Assembly (NCBI GenBank): GCA_004555155.1
Contig: SFJH01000032.1
Location: 1 to 21,815 of the forward strand
Length of the DNA: 21,815 nucleotides
DNA from: Clostridiales bacterium
Lineage (GTDB): Bacteria > Bacillota > Clostridia > Christensenellales > Aristaeellaceae
Direction: 5' to 3'
A program made the position numbers and the translations under genes. Position 1 is the first letter of the stretch, and the number at the start of each line of letters is the position of its first letter. Positions 7,554-13,986 of the stretch are shown one piece after another. The notes under the pieces were generated by a model. The model searched no databases. It had not been told where the DNA came from and saw nothing but the letters and a program-made list of their open reading frames with translations.

Positions 7554-8021
7554 CTAATGTCCGCGCAGATCCAGGTTCAGCAGGGCCTCCCACAGGGATT
7601 CCTCGCAGCCTGAAATGCTCTCCTCCAGCAGCTCGATCCGATAGCAGGGGCGATCCGACGTCCAAACATCGAACCACCAGTCCCCATAGTCGTCGAGCCG
7701 CTGGGATTCCTGCCGGGCGACGGTGACAAAAGCGCCGTTTCCCAGCTGTTCCCGATAGTAGGCCTGCAGCTCCTCCCCGCTCAGATCGCTGACCACCAGC
7801 AGCAGCCCGACATACTGCATGCCGTTTCCATTTCCACTCCCCGGCAGTCTTCCGGCGATGGATTTCGAATCGATCCGTTCGGTCTCCGGCGGCAGCGGCA
7901 CGCGGAGCAGCCGCTCCTCCAGCGACGCCGCGATGCGGTCGTTCTCCCGGGGGATCGCCACGCACAGCAGCGCAATCGCCAGCGCAGCCGCGGAAACTGC
8001 CAGCCATTTCCACTTTCCCAA
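7554..8021 (-). CDS. Uncharacterised membrane-anchored protein, 155 residues
   Basis: No family was recognised. The open frame is longer (to 8174), but the only good ribosome site, GGAGGG at 8034-8029, sits seven bases before a TTG at 8021. That start gives GKWKWLAVSAAALAIALLCVAI, a short basic end and one membrane segment or uncleaved signal. The rest (about 130 residues) should lie outside the membrane. It has SGNGNGMQYVGLLLVVSDLSGEELQAYYREQL in the middle and a tryptophan-rich YGDWWFDVWTSDRPCYRIELLE near the end. C19 lies in the membrane segment without a lipobox. It is followed by the 361-residue unknown gene and preceded by the PepDA gene, all on one strand and probably one transcript. 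A small anchored extracytoplasmic protein is inferred. Confidence 0.7.
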   Translation of the reverse strand: MGKWKWLAVSAAALAIALLCVAIPRENDRIAASLEERLLRVPLPPETERIDSKSIAGRLPGSGNGNGMQYVGLLLVVSDLSGEELQAYYREQLGNGAFVTVARQESQRLDDYGDWWFDVWTSDRPCYRIELLEESISGCEESLWEALLNLDLRGH

Positions 8022-8089
8022 TATACAGCCCTCCTTGAATCCCTGATATCCATTGGACGGGCAGGCCGTCGTGCTGGTTCCGCAAAGCG

Positions 8090-8122
8090 GCAGCCGCGCC
8101 CGAAAAAATGGCACGCGGCTGC
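8090..8122 (-). other. Hairpin between the PepDA gene and the 155-residue gene
   Basis: A perfect nine-base inverted repeat (GCAGCCGCG at 8090-8098, CGCGGCTGC at 8114-8122) has a 15-base loop. In the minus direction the loop holds TTTTTT but no T-run follows the stem, so it is not a classic terminator. It may modulate read-through or stability within the gene cluster. The rest of 8022-8174 shows no clear promoter. Confidence 0.35.
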
Positions 8123-8174
8123 GATTCATGATGGCAAAGCGCCATGGCTCCGCCGACGGGCGGTCCTCCGGCAA

Positions 8175-9638
8175 TCAGTTGTCCGCCCGGTTGTATCCGT
8201 TCTTCATCCGCTCGCTGGCGGTCAGGAGAATCCTGTCCAGCGTGGAGAGGGTCTCCTTCTTCGCCATGGCGCAGAGCTGCTCGTTGGCCTCGGCGGTCAG
8301 GGAGAAGTCGCCGGAATCGGCCATCTTCCGGTCGTACTCCAGCATGATGCGGCGGCCGTTGGTGACGACGGCCTTGTGATAGCGCTCGATCTGCTGGATG
8401 CAGGCGGAATAGGCGGGATCGGCCAGCGCGCCGATCAGCCGACTGCCCCAGTAGAGGTTTTCGGTGGAGGGCTCCAGCGTCACATTGGCCACGTACTTCG
8501 GCATCTTCGCCGCATTGGCATACAGCGGCAGCATGGTGGAGAAGGTGGTGGAGCCGAAGCAGATCCATTCCACGCCCTTGATCTCCTCCGGCACGCCGGA
8601 GCGGATCTGGCAGATGGAGGTGACGCCCGTGCGGTTGATGCCGATGGAGCGGTACATGCCGCGCCTGCCGGTATCCTGGCTGGTGTAGGGATTGTAGGGC
8701 GTGCCCTGATAGTGGGCGGAGAGCAGATACTTCACGTCCTCCGCCGTCACCCGGCGGTCGGGCGTCAGCGACCACGGGATGTCGTCGCTCTCGGGCGTAA
8801 ACTCGGCGTCGGGGCCGTCCCAGCGGTGGGATTCGGGCGTCAGCCAGCGGCCCATGAACCAGGCGCGGGGCGTGTTGTAGATGTGATCCATGTCCGTGCG
8901 GGAGCCGAAGACGTCCCGGGGATTGAACCGGCCGCCCTGGTTCAGATCCAGATGATTCAGGGCGATGAACTCCCGCAGATCGGCCGAGCACAGGTGGGCC
9001 TCCTGCGCGCCGAAGGCGTCGTCCAGATCGAAGCTGTCCATGCCGAACTGGTTCGGATTGATGACCACGCGATCCTCGGGAATCCGGCGGGCCATCCAGT
9101 GGTGGCCGCCGATGGTCTCCAGCCACCAGACCTCGTTTTCATCGTTGAACGCGATGCCGTTGGATTCATAGGTTCCGTACTGCTCCAGCAGCGACGCCAG
9201 GCGCAGCACGCCCTCGCGGGCGGTGCGGATGTAGGGCAGCACCAGCACCACGATGTCCTCCTCGCCGATGCCGCCGGGCACGTCCTTTTCGCGGCGGCTT
9301 GTGGCCTTGCGGTATTCCACCAGCGGATCCGCGGCCAGCACCCGGGGATTGGATGTGATGGTCTCGGTGGCCGTCATGCCGACGTTGGCGGCGTTGATGC
9401 CGGTGGCCGCCCAGACGCCGCTGGACTTGTCCACGCTGGGGCAGGCCGTATAGCGCATGGGGTTGTCCGGCAGATCGATCTCCACATGGGAGAGGACGCT
9501 TCTGTACTTGCGCGGCTGATCCTTGGGTTCCACCACGATCAGCTTTTTCACGTCGAAATGACCGTCGTCCGTGCGGGCGATCATCGTGGACGCATCGTTG
9601 CTGGCCTTCTTGCCAACCAGGACAGTTGTACAGGACAT
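8175..9638 (-). CDS. pepDA: Family C69 dipeptidase, PepDA type
   Basis: This is a cytoplasmic dipeptidase of family C69, a cysteine N-terminal-nucleophile hydrolase that cleaves a wide range of dipeptides. The product of 487 residues begins MSCTTVLVGKKASNDASTMIARTDDG, the characteristic opening of lactobacillus-type PepDA enzymes. C3 is the nucleophile, exposed after removal of two residues. Further family signatures are LPDNPMRYTACP, GVWAATGINAANVGMTATETITSNPRVLAADPLV, ESNGIAFNDENEVWWLETIGGHHWMARRIPEDRVVINPNQF, and SAHYQGTPYNPY. Length is typical. The ATG at 9638 has AAGGTGA seven bases upstream. It follows the secreted 168-residue gene by 76 bp and is probably read from the same promoter, through a weak hairpin. 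Compared with the other C69 enzyme in this window it is the canonical form. Confidence 0.95.
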   Translation of the reverse strand: MSCTTVLVGKKASNDASTMIARTDDGHFDVKKLIVVEPKDQPRKYRSVLSHVEIDLPDNPMRYTACPSVDKSSGVWAATGINAANVGMTATETITSNPRVLAADPLVEYRKATSRREKDVPGGIGEEDIVVLVLPYIRTAREGVLRLASLLEQYGTYESNGIAFNDENEVWWLETIGGHHWMARRIPEDRVVINPNQFGMDSFDLDDAFGAQEAHLCSADLREFIALNHLDLNQGGRFNPRDVFGSRTDMDHIYNTPRAWFMGRWLTPESHRWDGPDAEFTPESDDIPWSLTPDRRVTAEDVKYLLSAHYQGTPYNPYTSQDTGRRGMYRSIGINRTGVTSICQIRSGVPEEIKGVEWICFGSTTFSTMLPLYANAAKMPKYVANVTLEPSTENLYWGSRLIGALADPAYSACIQQIERYHKAVVTNGRRIMLEYDRKMADSGDFSLTAEANEQLCAMAKKETLSTLDRILLTASERMKNGYNRADN

Positions 9639-9677
9639 GGATATTCACCTTCCAATCTTCAGTATTCCGGACAAACA

Positions 9678-9707
9678 GACGGCGCTCCGCGGCAGGGAGC
9701 GTCCGTC
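9678..9707 (-). terminator. Weak terminator-like hairpin after the secreted 168-residue gene
   Basis: GACGG-CGCTCC pairs with GGAGCG-CCGTC across a seven-base loop, with one bulged base. In the minus direction it starts eight bases after the stop codon and is followed by TGTTTGTCC, a poor T-run. Partial termination or mRNA processing is more likely than a full stop. No clear separate promoter for the PepDA gene was found. Confidence 0.45.
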
Positions 9708-9714
9708 CGCCCGG

Positions 9715-10221
9715 CTATTCTTCCATCGCTTCTGCAGCCCGATTCGCAAGATGGGCCTCCAGATTGTCCACGCTGTAGTCAAGGCTGCTGACGTTCATGT
9801 TGAGCGTCTGAACGGCGAGCCGGTAGGTCGCTTCGCCGACGACCTTTTCATAGACAAAGGAGAAATCGCCGTCATATTCGCGGCTGATCTCCGCCCAGCC
9901 ATTGTCCGTCAGCAGATTCGCATCCAGCGAGAACGCGGCGCCGACGCTCAGGCCATGTACGATTAAGCCATTGTCGGAAATGACCAGCCGGTAAACCGCA
10001 GGCCAGGTCTGGCCCGCGTCGTCCGTCACGTCTGCGGATTCCGTCATGACGCGGGGATTGAACCGGCCGTTTTCCTCCAGATAGGCCCGGTAGTCGTCGT
10101 TTTTCATGCCAATGCAGTCCGTCAGATCCAGCGCCGGAAGCGCATTGGCCGTGCCGGTTGCCAGCACCGCAGCGCTGAGCATCATACAGATCGCCAGAAG
10201 AAACGCCATCATCCTTTTCAT
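9715..10221 (-). CDS. Secreted protein of unknown function, 168 residues
   Basis: The protein has a clear signal peptide: MKRMM, a hydrophobic core (AFLLAICMMLSAAVLATG) and a likely cleavage after TANA, near residue 27. The mature part of about 140 residues has no cysteine-based lipobox. It contains one cysteine (CIGMKNDDYRAYLEENGRFNPRVM), then a beta-rich stretch (PAVYRLVISDNGLIVHGLSVGAAFSLD, DFSFVYEKVVGEATYRLAVQTLNMNVSSLDYSV) and a helical, acidic tail. I recognise no family. The start ATG 10221 has GGGGGAG nine bases upstream. It is the first gene of the minus-strand unit under the promoter at 10255-10283, ahead of the PepDA gene. A link to extracellular peptide or cell-wall processing is suggested only by position. 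Confidence 0.75.
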   Translation of the reverse strand: MKRMMAFLLAICMMLSAAVLATGTANALPALDLTDCIGMKNDDYRAYLEENGRFNPRVMTESADVTDDAGQTWPAVYRLVISDNGLIVHGLSVGAAFSLDANLLTDNGWAEISREYDGDFSFVYEKVVGEATYRLAVQTLNMNVSSLDYSVDNLEAHLANRAAEAMEE

Positions 10222-10254
10222 GCTTTCTCTCCCCCAAAAGCATTCTTTTCATTG

Positions 10255-10283
10255 ATTATACCATCCTGACGGAGGGGTTGCAA
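10255..10283 (-). promoter_or_regulatory. Promoter of the secreted-protein/PepDA cluster
   Basis: On the minus strand TTGCAA (10283-10278) and a perfect TATAAT (10260-10255) are 17 bp apart. TGG before the -10 forms an extended -10. It lies just after the tRNA-Val terminator and 34 bp before the ATG at 10221. Confidence 0.8.
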
Positions 10284-10324
10284 GGAAACAATTCGTGAAC
10301 GGCGCCGCTCCGTGCTTGCAGAAC

Positions 10325-10353
10325 AAAAAACCTCGATCCGAAGATCGAGGTTT
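10325..10353 (-). terminator. Intrinsic terminator of tRNA-Val
   Basis: In the minus direction CCTCGATC and GATCGAGG form a perfect eight-base stem, extended by AAA/TTT, with loop TTCG. Six T residues follow. It begins three bases after the tRNA CCA end. Confidence 0.93.
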
Positions 10354-10355
10354 CA

Positions 10356-10432
10356 TGGTGCTCTGTGCTGGACTCGAACCAGCGACCCCCGCGATGTGAA
10401 CACGGTGCTCTAACCGACTGAGCCAACAGAGC
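10356..10432 (-). tRNA. tRNA-Val (anticodon CAC)
   Basis: The 77-base sequence folds into a full cloverleaf. The acceptor is GCTCTGT with ACAGAGC, the D-stem is GCTC/GAGC, the anticodon stem is CCGTG/CGCGG with loop TTCACAT, and the T-arm is GCTGG-TTCGAGT-CCAGC. The anticodon CAC reads the valine codon GUG, very frequent in these GC-rich genes. A73 and the anticodon bases A35 and C36 fit valine identity. The 3' CCA is encoded. It has its own promoter upstream and a strong terminator downstream, so it is a single-gene unit. A small inverted repeat, TGTGGT/ACCACA (10441-10461), lies in the leader that RNase P would remove. Confidence 0.95.
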
Positions 10433-10467
10433 AGATCGCTTGTGGTCTCTTGCGAACCACATTTGTT

Positions 10468-10496
10468 ATTTTAGCACAGCTTCCTCACATTGTCAA
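10468..10496 (-). promoter_or_regulatory. Promoter of tRNA-Val
   Basis: On the minus strand TTGACA (10496-10491) and TAAAAT (10473-10468) are 17 bp apart. The predicted start is about 30 bases upstream of the mature tRNA 5' end. Confidence 0.83.
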
Positions 10497-10543
10497 TACC
10501 TGCGCGGAAATTTTTTTCACCTGCGGCCGTCCAGCCGCCTGGA

Positions 10544-10560
10544 GTTCAGTAAAACTAAAC
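10544..10560. promoter_or_regulatory. Operator O1, probable site for the XRE-cupin regulator
   Basis: GTTCAGTAAAACTAAAC is a 17-bp palindrome of the form GTTYAGT-N3-ACTRAAC with a single asymmetric pair. A related site lies at 10663-10679. The two flank the promoter of the regulator and pot operon, with centres 119 bp apart. Assignment to the adjacent regulator is inference from position and symmetry. Confidence 0.6.
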
Positions 10561-10618
10561 TTTTGAGCACATAAAACGACTACGCATACATTTAACACAT
10601 CAATCCCCCCTGCATGTA

Positions 10619-10647
10619 TTGACAACAGGGGCGGTTGGTGGTTTAAT
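10619..10647 (+). promoter_or_regulatory. Promoter of the XRE-cupin/potABCD operon
   Basis: A perfect TTGACA (10619-10624) and TTTAAT (10642-10647, one mismatch) are 17 bp apart. The start would be near 10654, just before O2 (10663-10679), so a protein bound at O2 would block initiation or early elongation. Confidence 0.75.
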
Positions 10648-10662
10648 ATAAATCGTTTCTCT

Positions 10663-10679
10663 GTTTAGTAATTTTAAAC
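10663..10679. promoter_or_regulatory. Operator O2, probable site for the XRE-cupin regulator
   Basis: GTTTAGTAATTTTAAAC has the same left half (GTTTAGT) as the O1 consensus. Its right half (TTTAAAC) differs from ACTAAAC at two positions. It lies just downstream of the predicted transcription start and 31 bp before the regulator's start codon, a typical repressor position. Confidence 0.55.
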
Positions 10680-10710
10680 CGACGCACCTGACGGAAGGGA
10701 GCGTTTTTTC

Positions 10711-11253
10711 TTGGAAATCGGAAAAAAGATCAAGCGGCTGCGGCTGCAGCGGGGACTGACCCAGGAGGAGCTGGCGGACCGCTGCGAGCTTTCAAAGGGC
10801 TTCATCTCGCTGCTGGAGCGCGACCTGACGTCGCCCTCCATCGCGACGCTGATGGACATTCTGGAATCGCTGGGCTCGGACCTGAAGTCGTTCTTCAGCG
10901 AGACCGGCGACGAGAAGCTGGTGTTCGGCGAGGACGACATCTTCGTCAAGGAGGACGCCGAGGGCATCCGCGGCGCCATCCGCTGGCTGGTGCCCAGCGC
11001 GCAGAAGAACCAGATGGAGCCGATCATGGTGGAGCTGGGCCCCGGCGGCGAGACCGACGAGGACGATCCCCACGAGGGCGAGGAGTTCGGCTACGTGCTG
11101 TCCGGCTCGCTGAAGATCGTGCTGGGCGACCGGGTGGAAAGGGTGAAGCGGGACGAGAGCTTCTACTTCCGCCCCACCGCGCCGCACAAGCTGGTGAATC
11201 CGGGCAAAACGCCCTGCAAGGTGCTGTGGGTCTCCACGCCGCCTTCATTTTGA
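10711..11253 (+). CDS. XRE-family transcriptional regulator with cupin domain (PuuR-like), polyamine operon regulator
   Basis: This is a DNA-binding regulator. Residues 1-64 form an XRE helix-turn-helix (IKRLRLQRGLTQEELADRCELSKGFISLLERDLTSPSIATL). Residues about 100-178 form a cupin_2 fold (PGGETDEDDPHEGEEFGYVLSGSLKIVLGD...DESFYFRPTAPHKLVNPG) that probably senses a small molecule. At 180 residues it has the normal PuuR-like length. The start is TTG at 10711 behind AAGGGAGC. No ATG or GTG fits, because the helix-turn-helix begins within a few residues. It is the first gene of the operon, 29 bp ahead of potA. Two matching palindromes flank its promoter, so autoregulation and control of polyamine import are likely. 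PuuR in Escherichia coli responds to putrescine. The same ligand here is inference. Confidence 0.9.
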   Translation: MEIGKKIKRLRLQRGLTQEELADRCELSKGFISLLERDLTSPSIATLMDILESLGSDLKSFFSETGDEKLVFGEDDIFVKEDAEGIRGAIRWLVPSAQKNQMEPIMVELGPGGETDEDDPHEGEEFGYVLSGSLKIVLGDRVERVKRDESFYFRPTAPHKLVNPGKTPCKVLWVSTPPSF

Positions 11254-11282
11254 CTTTTGATAGATTTTAGGGAGTGGGCTGT

Positions 11283-12359
11283 ATGGTTCAGGATACGCGT
11301 CTGATCGAGCTGAAGGGAATCAGCAAGAGCTTCGGCGATACCCAGGTGCTGCACAACATCGATCTGTACATTCGCAAGTGCGAATTCATCACGCTGCTGG
11401 GCCCCTCGGGCTGCGGCAAGACGACGCTTCTGCGCATCATCGGCGGCTTTGAGATGCCCGACGAGGGCAGCGTGCTGTTCGAGGGCGCGGACATGCTGCC
11501 CGTTCCGCCGTACAAGCGCCGCATCAACACGGTGTTTCAGAAGTACGCGCTGTTCTCCCATCTGAACGTGTTCGACAACATCGCCTTCGGCCTCAACCTG
11601 AAGGAGCCCGAGGCGCTGGGCGTGAAGACCCGCCGCCAGAAGAAGGAGGAGATCGCCCGGCGCGTAAACCGCATGCTCAGGCTGGTGAAGATGGAGGGCT
11701 ATGAGAAGCGCTCCATCGATCAGCTGTCCGGCGGCCAGCAGCAGCGCATCGCCATCGCCCGCGCGCTGGTGAACGAACCGGAGGTGCTGCTGCTGGACGA
11801 GCCCCTGGGCGCGCTGGATCTGAAGCTGCGCAAGGAGATGCAGGTGGAGCTGAAGGCCATGCAGCAGCAGCTGGGCATCACGTTCATCTACGTCACCCAC
11901 GATCAGGAGGAGGCGCTGACCATGTCGGACACCGTCGTGGTGCTCAACGGCGGCCGTATCCAGCAGATCGGCGAGCCCAAGCGCATCTATGACGAGCCGA
12001 AGAACGCCTTCGTGGCCGACTTCATCGGCGAGAGCAACATCCTCTCCGGCGTGATGAAGGAGGACTGCCTGGTGGAGATGCTGGGCGTGGAATTCCAGTG
12101 CGTGGACGAGGGCTTCGGCAAGGACGAGCCCGTGGATGTGGTGGTGCGCCCGGAGGACATCATGATCGTGGGCACCGACGTGGGCATGCTCACCGGCGTG
12201 GTCGAGAGCGTGATCTTCAAGGGCGTGCACTACGAGATGATGGTCAACACCGGCACGATGCGCTGGAAGGTGCACTCCACCACCATGCAGCCCGTGGGCA
12301 GCCGCGTGGGCATGAGCATCGTTCCGTTCAACATTCACATCATGCGCAAGGAGGCTTGA
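11283..12359 (+). CDS. potA: Spermidine/putrescine ABC transporter ATP-binding protein PotA
   Basis: This is the cytoplasmic ATPase of the polyamine importer, working with PotB, PotC and PotD. The 358-residue protein has Walker A GPSGCGKT (residues 40-47), Q-loop VFQKYALFSHLNV, signature LSGGQQQR, Walker B LLLDEPLGALD and switch histidine YVTHDQEEA. The typical C-terminal TOBE-like regulatory domain (about residues 245-358, containing VVRPEDIMIV) is also present. The start is ATG 11283. GGGAG lies eight bases before it, whereas an in-frame GTG at 11274 overlaps that site. It is second in the operon, three bases before potB. Family features separate it from maltose or iron importers mainly through the neighbouring genes and the PYKRRINTVFQKYALFSHLNV stretch. 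Confidence 0.95.
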   Translation: MVQDTRLIELKGISKSFGDTQVLHNIDLYIRKCEFITLLGPSGCGKTTLLRIIGGFEMPDEGSVLFEGADMLPVPPYKRRINTVFQKYALFSHLNVFDNIAFGLNLKEPEALGVKTRRQKKEEIARRVNRMLRLVKMEGYEKRSIDQLSGGQQQRIAIARALVNEPEVLLLDEPLGALDLKLRKEMQVELKAMQQQLGITFIYVTHDQEEALTMSDTVVVLNGGRIQQIGEPKRIYDEPKNAFVADFIGESNILSGVMKEDCLVEMLGVEFQCVDEGFGKDEPVDVVVRPEDIMIVGTDVGMLTGVVESVIFKGVHYEMMVNTGTMRWKVHSTTMQPVGSRVGMSIVPFNIHIMRKEA

Positions 12360-12362
12360 TCC

Positions 12363-13172
12363 ATGAAGCGTTCCTGGTATGCCGCGCCGTACGCGCTGTG
12401 GATGCTGATGTTCACCGTGGTGCCGCTGCTGTTCGTGTGCTACTACGCGTTCACGACCAAGACCGGCGACTTCACCCTGGCCAACATCACCAAGATCTTC
12501 GATTACACCCCCGTGCTGCTGGACAGCCTGCGCCTGGCGCTCTACTGCACGGTGCTCTGCCTGCTGATCGGCTATCCCGCCGCCTACTTCCTCTCCAGCA
12601 AGGACCTCTCCCGCAGCCAGAGCCTGGCGGTGCTGATTCTGGTGCCCATGTGGATGAACTTCCTGCTGCGCACCTACGCCATGATGACGCTGTTTGAAAA
12701 CAACGGCGTGCTCAACTCCATCTTCGAGGCGCTGGGCCTGCCCAAGCAGCAGATCATCGGCACCGAGGGCGCGGTGCTGGTGGGCATGGTGTACAACTTC
12801 CTGCCGTTCATGATCCTGCCGATCTACACGGTGCTGAAAAAGCTGGATCCCCGCGTGATCGAGGCCGCGGAGGATCTGGGCGCGAACCCCTTCCGCGTCA
12901 TCTCCCGGGTGGTGCTGCCGCTGTCGGTGCCGGGCATCGTGTCGGGCATCACGATGGTGTTCATGCCCGCGGTGACCACCTTCGCGATCTCCCGGCTGAT
13001 GTCCTCGGGCATGATCTACCTGATGGGCGATATGATCGAGGAGTACTTCATCTCCATGAACAACCGCAACGTGGGCTCCGCCATGTCGCTGGTGATGATG
13101 GTGCTGATTCTGATCTCCATCGGCCTTCTGCGCAAGGCCGACCCTGAGGGACAGGGAGGTGGCCTGTGGTGA
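12363..13172 (+). CDS. potB: Spermidine/putrescine ABC transporter permease PotB
   Basis: This is one of two membrane subunits of the polyamine importer. The 269-residue protein has six predicted membrane helices, starting YAAPYALWMLMFTVVPLLFVCYYAF. The EAA coupling loop is EAAEDLGANPFRVISRVVLPLSVPGI, around residues 165-190, and the family segment LVPMWMNFLLRTYAMMTLFENNGVLN lies before it. The ATG at 12363 has AAGGAGG eight bases upstream, within the end of potA. The stop overlaps the start of potC, so translation is coupled. Length and composition are ordinary for PotB. Confidence 0.95.
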   Translation: MKRSWYAAPYALWMLMFTVVPLLFVCYYAFTTKTGDFTLANITKIFDYTPVLLDSLRLALYCTVLCLLIGYPAAYFLSSKDLSRSQSLAVLILVPMWMNFLLRTYAMMTLFENNGVLNSIFEALGLPKQQIIGTEGAVLVGMVYNFLPFMILPIYTVLKKLDPRVIEAAEDLGANPFRVISRVVLPLSVPGIVSGITMVFMPAVTTFAISRLMSSGMIYLMGDMIEEYFISMNNRNVGSAMSLVMMVLILISIGLLRKADPEGQGGGLW

Positions 13173-13960
13173 GAAGAAGACGCCGGGCCTCCAAGGCCTT
13201 CAAGATCACCTATCTGGCGCTGGTGCTGGCGTTTCTGTATGTGCCCATCGCCATCATGATCGCGCTGTCGTTCAACGCCTCCGTCTCCCGCGCGGAATGG
13301 ACGGGCTTCACGCTGGACTGGTATCGGAAGCTGTTCCACTCCGAGGCCATCATCAGCGCGCTGAAGGTGACGCTGGAGGTGGCCGTGCTGGCCACTGCGG
13401 CCTCCACCGTGCTGGGCACGCTGGGCGCCATCGGCATGTATTCGATGAAAAAGGGCTGGGCCACGATTCTGACCAACGTTTCCTATCTGCCCATGACCAC
13501 CCCGGACATCGTCACCGGCGTTTCGCTGATGCTGATGTTCGTGTTCATGAAGATTCCGCTGGGCAAGGGCACCATGCTGATGGCCCACATCGCCTTCGAC
13601 ACGCCCTACGTGCTGTTTTCGGTGATGCCGAGGCTCCAGCAGATGAACCCGAACCTCTACGAGGCCGCGCTGGACCTGGGCTGTCACCCGCTGAAGGCGC
13701 TGTACAAGGTCATTCTGCCCGAGGTCATGCCCGGCGTGGTCACGGGCGCGCTGCTGGCGTTCACGATGTCGCTGGACGATTTCGTGATCTCCTATTTCAC
13801 CTCCAGCACGGATCAGAACCTGTCGATGATCGTGTATTCCGCCGCCCGCCGCGGCGTGGAGCCCACGATGTACGCGCTGTCCACGCTGATGTTCCTGTGC
13901 ATCCTGATGCTGCTGCTGGTGGTCAACCGCCGCTCCAGACTTGAGGATATGTCAAACTGA
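13166..13960 (+). CDS. potC: Spermidine/putrescine ABC transporter permease PotC
   Basis: This is the second membrane subunit of the polyamine importer. The 264-residue protein has a strongly basic start (VVRRRRRASKAFK), consistent with a cytoplasmic N-terminus. Six predicted helices follow, with the EAA loop EAALDLGCHPLKALYKVILPEVMPGVVTGALLAFTMSLDDFVISYF, which is highly typical of PotC. Two adjacent GTG codons (13166, 13169) follow GGGAGGTGG. Either may be used, and the first is given. It overlaps the last seven bases of potB and is followed 26 bp later by potD. Confidence 0.95.
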   Translation: MVRRRRRASKAFKITYLALVLAFLYVPIAIMIALSFNASVSRAEWTGFTLDWYRKLFHSEAIISALKVTLEVAVLATAASTVLGTLGAIGMYSMKKGWATILTNVSYLPMTTPDIVTGVSLMLMFVFMKIPLGKGTMLMAHIAFDTPYVLFSVMPRLQQMNPNLYEAALDLGCHPLKALYKVILPEVMPGVVTGALLAFTMSLDDFVISYFTSSTDQNLSMIVYSAARRGVEPTMYALSTLMFLCILMLLLVVNRRSRLEDMSN

Positions 13961-13986
13961 CCCCATTATGAAGGAGGAACCCCAAA

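Noticed and set aside
4433..7726. A 1097-codon open frame on the plus strand
   Set aside because: It runs antisense across the C69 gene, the 361-residue gene, two terminators and a promoter. It is arginine, histidine and alanine rich with no recognisable domain, as expected for a shadow of GC-rich genes.
8022..8174. The N-terminal extension of the 155-residue protein up to 8174
   Set aside because: No ribosome binding site precedes its ATG codons, it crosses a hairpin, and the only good site matches the TTG at 8021.
10256..10462. A 68-codon minus-strand frame
   Set aside because: It is the translation of the tRNA-Val gene and its terminator.
11163..12338. A 391-codon minus-strand frame
   Set aside because: It lies antisense to potA, has a histidine- and leucine-rich shadow composition, and no recognisable domain.
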